Below, one piece after another: positions 5,825 through 5,830 of a stretch of 5,830 nt of DNA. Origin of the DNA: CAYYNP01 sp964472545 (GTDB lineage Bacteria > Planctomycetota > Planctomycetia > Pirellulales > Thermoguttaceae); contig CAYYNP010000450.1 of the NCBI GenBank assembly GCA_964472545.1, positions 1 to 5,830 on the forward strand, in the 5' to 3' direction. Both the position numbers and the translations under genes were made by a program. The number at the start of each line of letters is the position of its first letter. The stretch's first letter is position 1. Under the pieces are notes generated by a model. That model did not search any database. It was not told where the DNA came from and worked only from the letters and a program-made list of their open reading frames with translations.

Positions 5825-5830
5825 CTCTTG

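Overview
The window is GC-rich and carries two intact genes. One is a + strand TauE/SafE-type membrane permease (848-1651). The other is a 1215-codon gene on the - strand (1952-5599) that fuses a Ser/Thr protein kinase domain to a tubulin/FtsZ-like (Tubulin_2-type) domain and a long, unassigned C-terminal region. The two genes converge across a ~300-bp gap. The high GC content, the abundance of eukaryote-like kinases joined to other domains, and the tubulin-like fusion point to a planctomycete, possibly of the Pirellulales. This is inferred from style and family memory; the window has no taxonomic marker gene.

Left end (1-847): a wasteland of remnants. Bases 34-53 read as the 3' end of a tRNA (T-loop, 3' T-stem strand, 3' acceptor strand, G discriminator, serine-like), but the bases before them do not form the matching 5' T-stem. 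This is what is left when an integrative element recombines into a tRNA gene, so it may be an att site or island boundary. Bases 60-400 hold no gene I recognise. Bases 404-655 encode a short, decayed piece of the C-terminal part of a type I restriction HsdR subunit. A 25-nt perfect hairpin and an unassigned open stretch fill the space up to the permease.

Centre: the permease probably exports a small sulfur-containing or other organic anion; the substrate cannot be told from the sequence. The convergent gap (1652-1951) has a perfect 8-bp hairpin and smaller inverted repeats but no gene.

Right part: the kinase-tubulin gene is the point of interest. Its kinase keeps the Gly-rich loop, the ATP lysine, the catalytic Asp and DFG, but has HLD in place of HRD. 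The tubulin-like domain keeps the GGSGSG phosphate-binding loop. A 4 x 24-bp tandem repeat encodes an acidic Asp/Ser/Thr linker just after the tubulin-like domain. No partner gene is visible, so the gene seems to be transcribed alone, at least within this window. Upstream of its start, at the right edge, lies an 80-bp palindromic element (5745-5824) that can fold as a cloverleaf with a 12-bp outer stem and three inner hairpins; it looks like a REP/MITE-type repeat.

How the parts might work together: the tRNA-end remnant and the HsdR fragment suggest an accessory, possibly defence-rich, locus. The kinase-tubulin fusion could be a signalling-controlled filament or GTP-binding switch. Nothing in the window proves a role in immunity, membrane remodelling or any other process.
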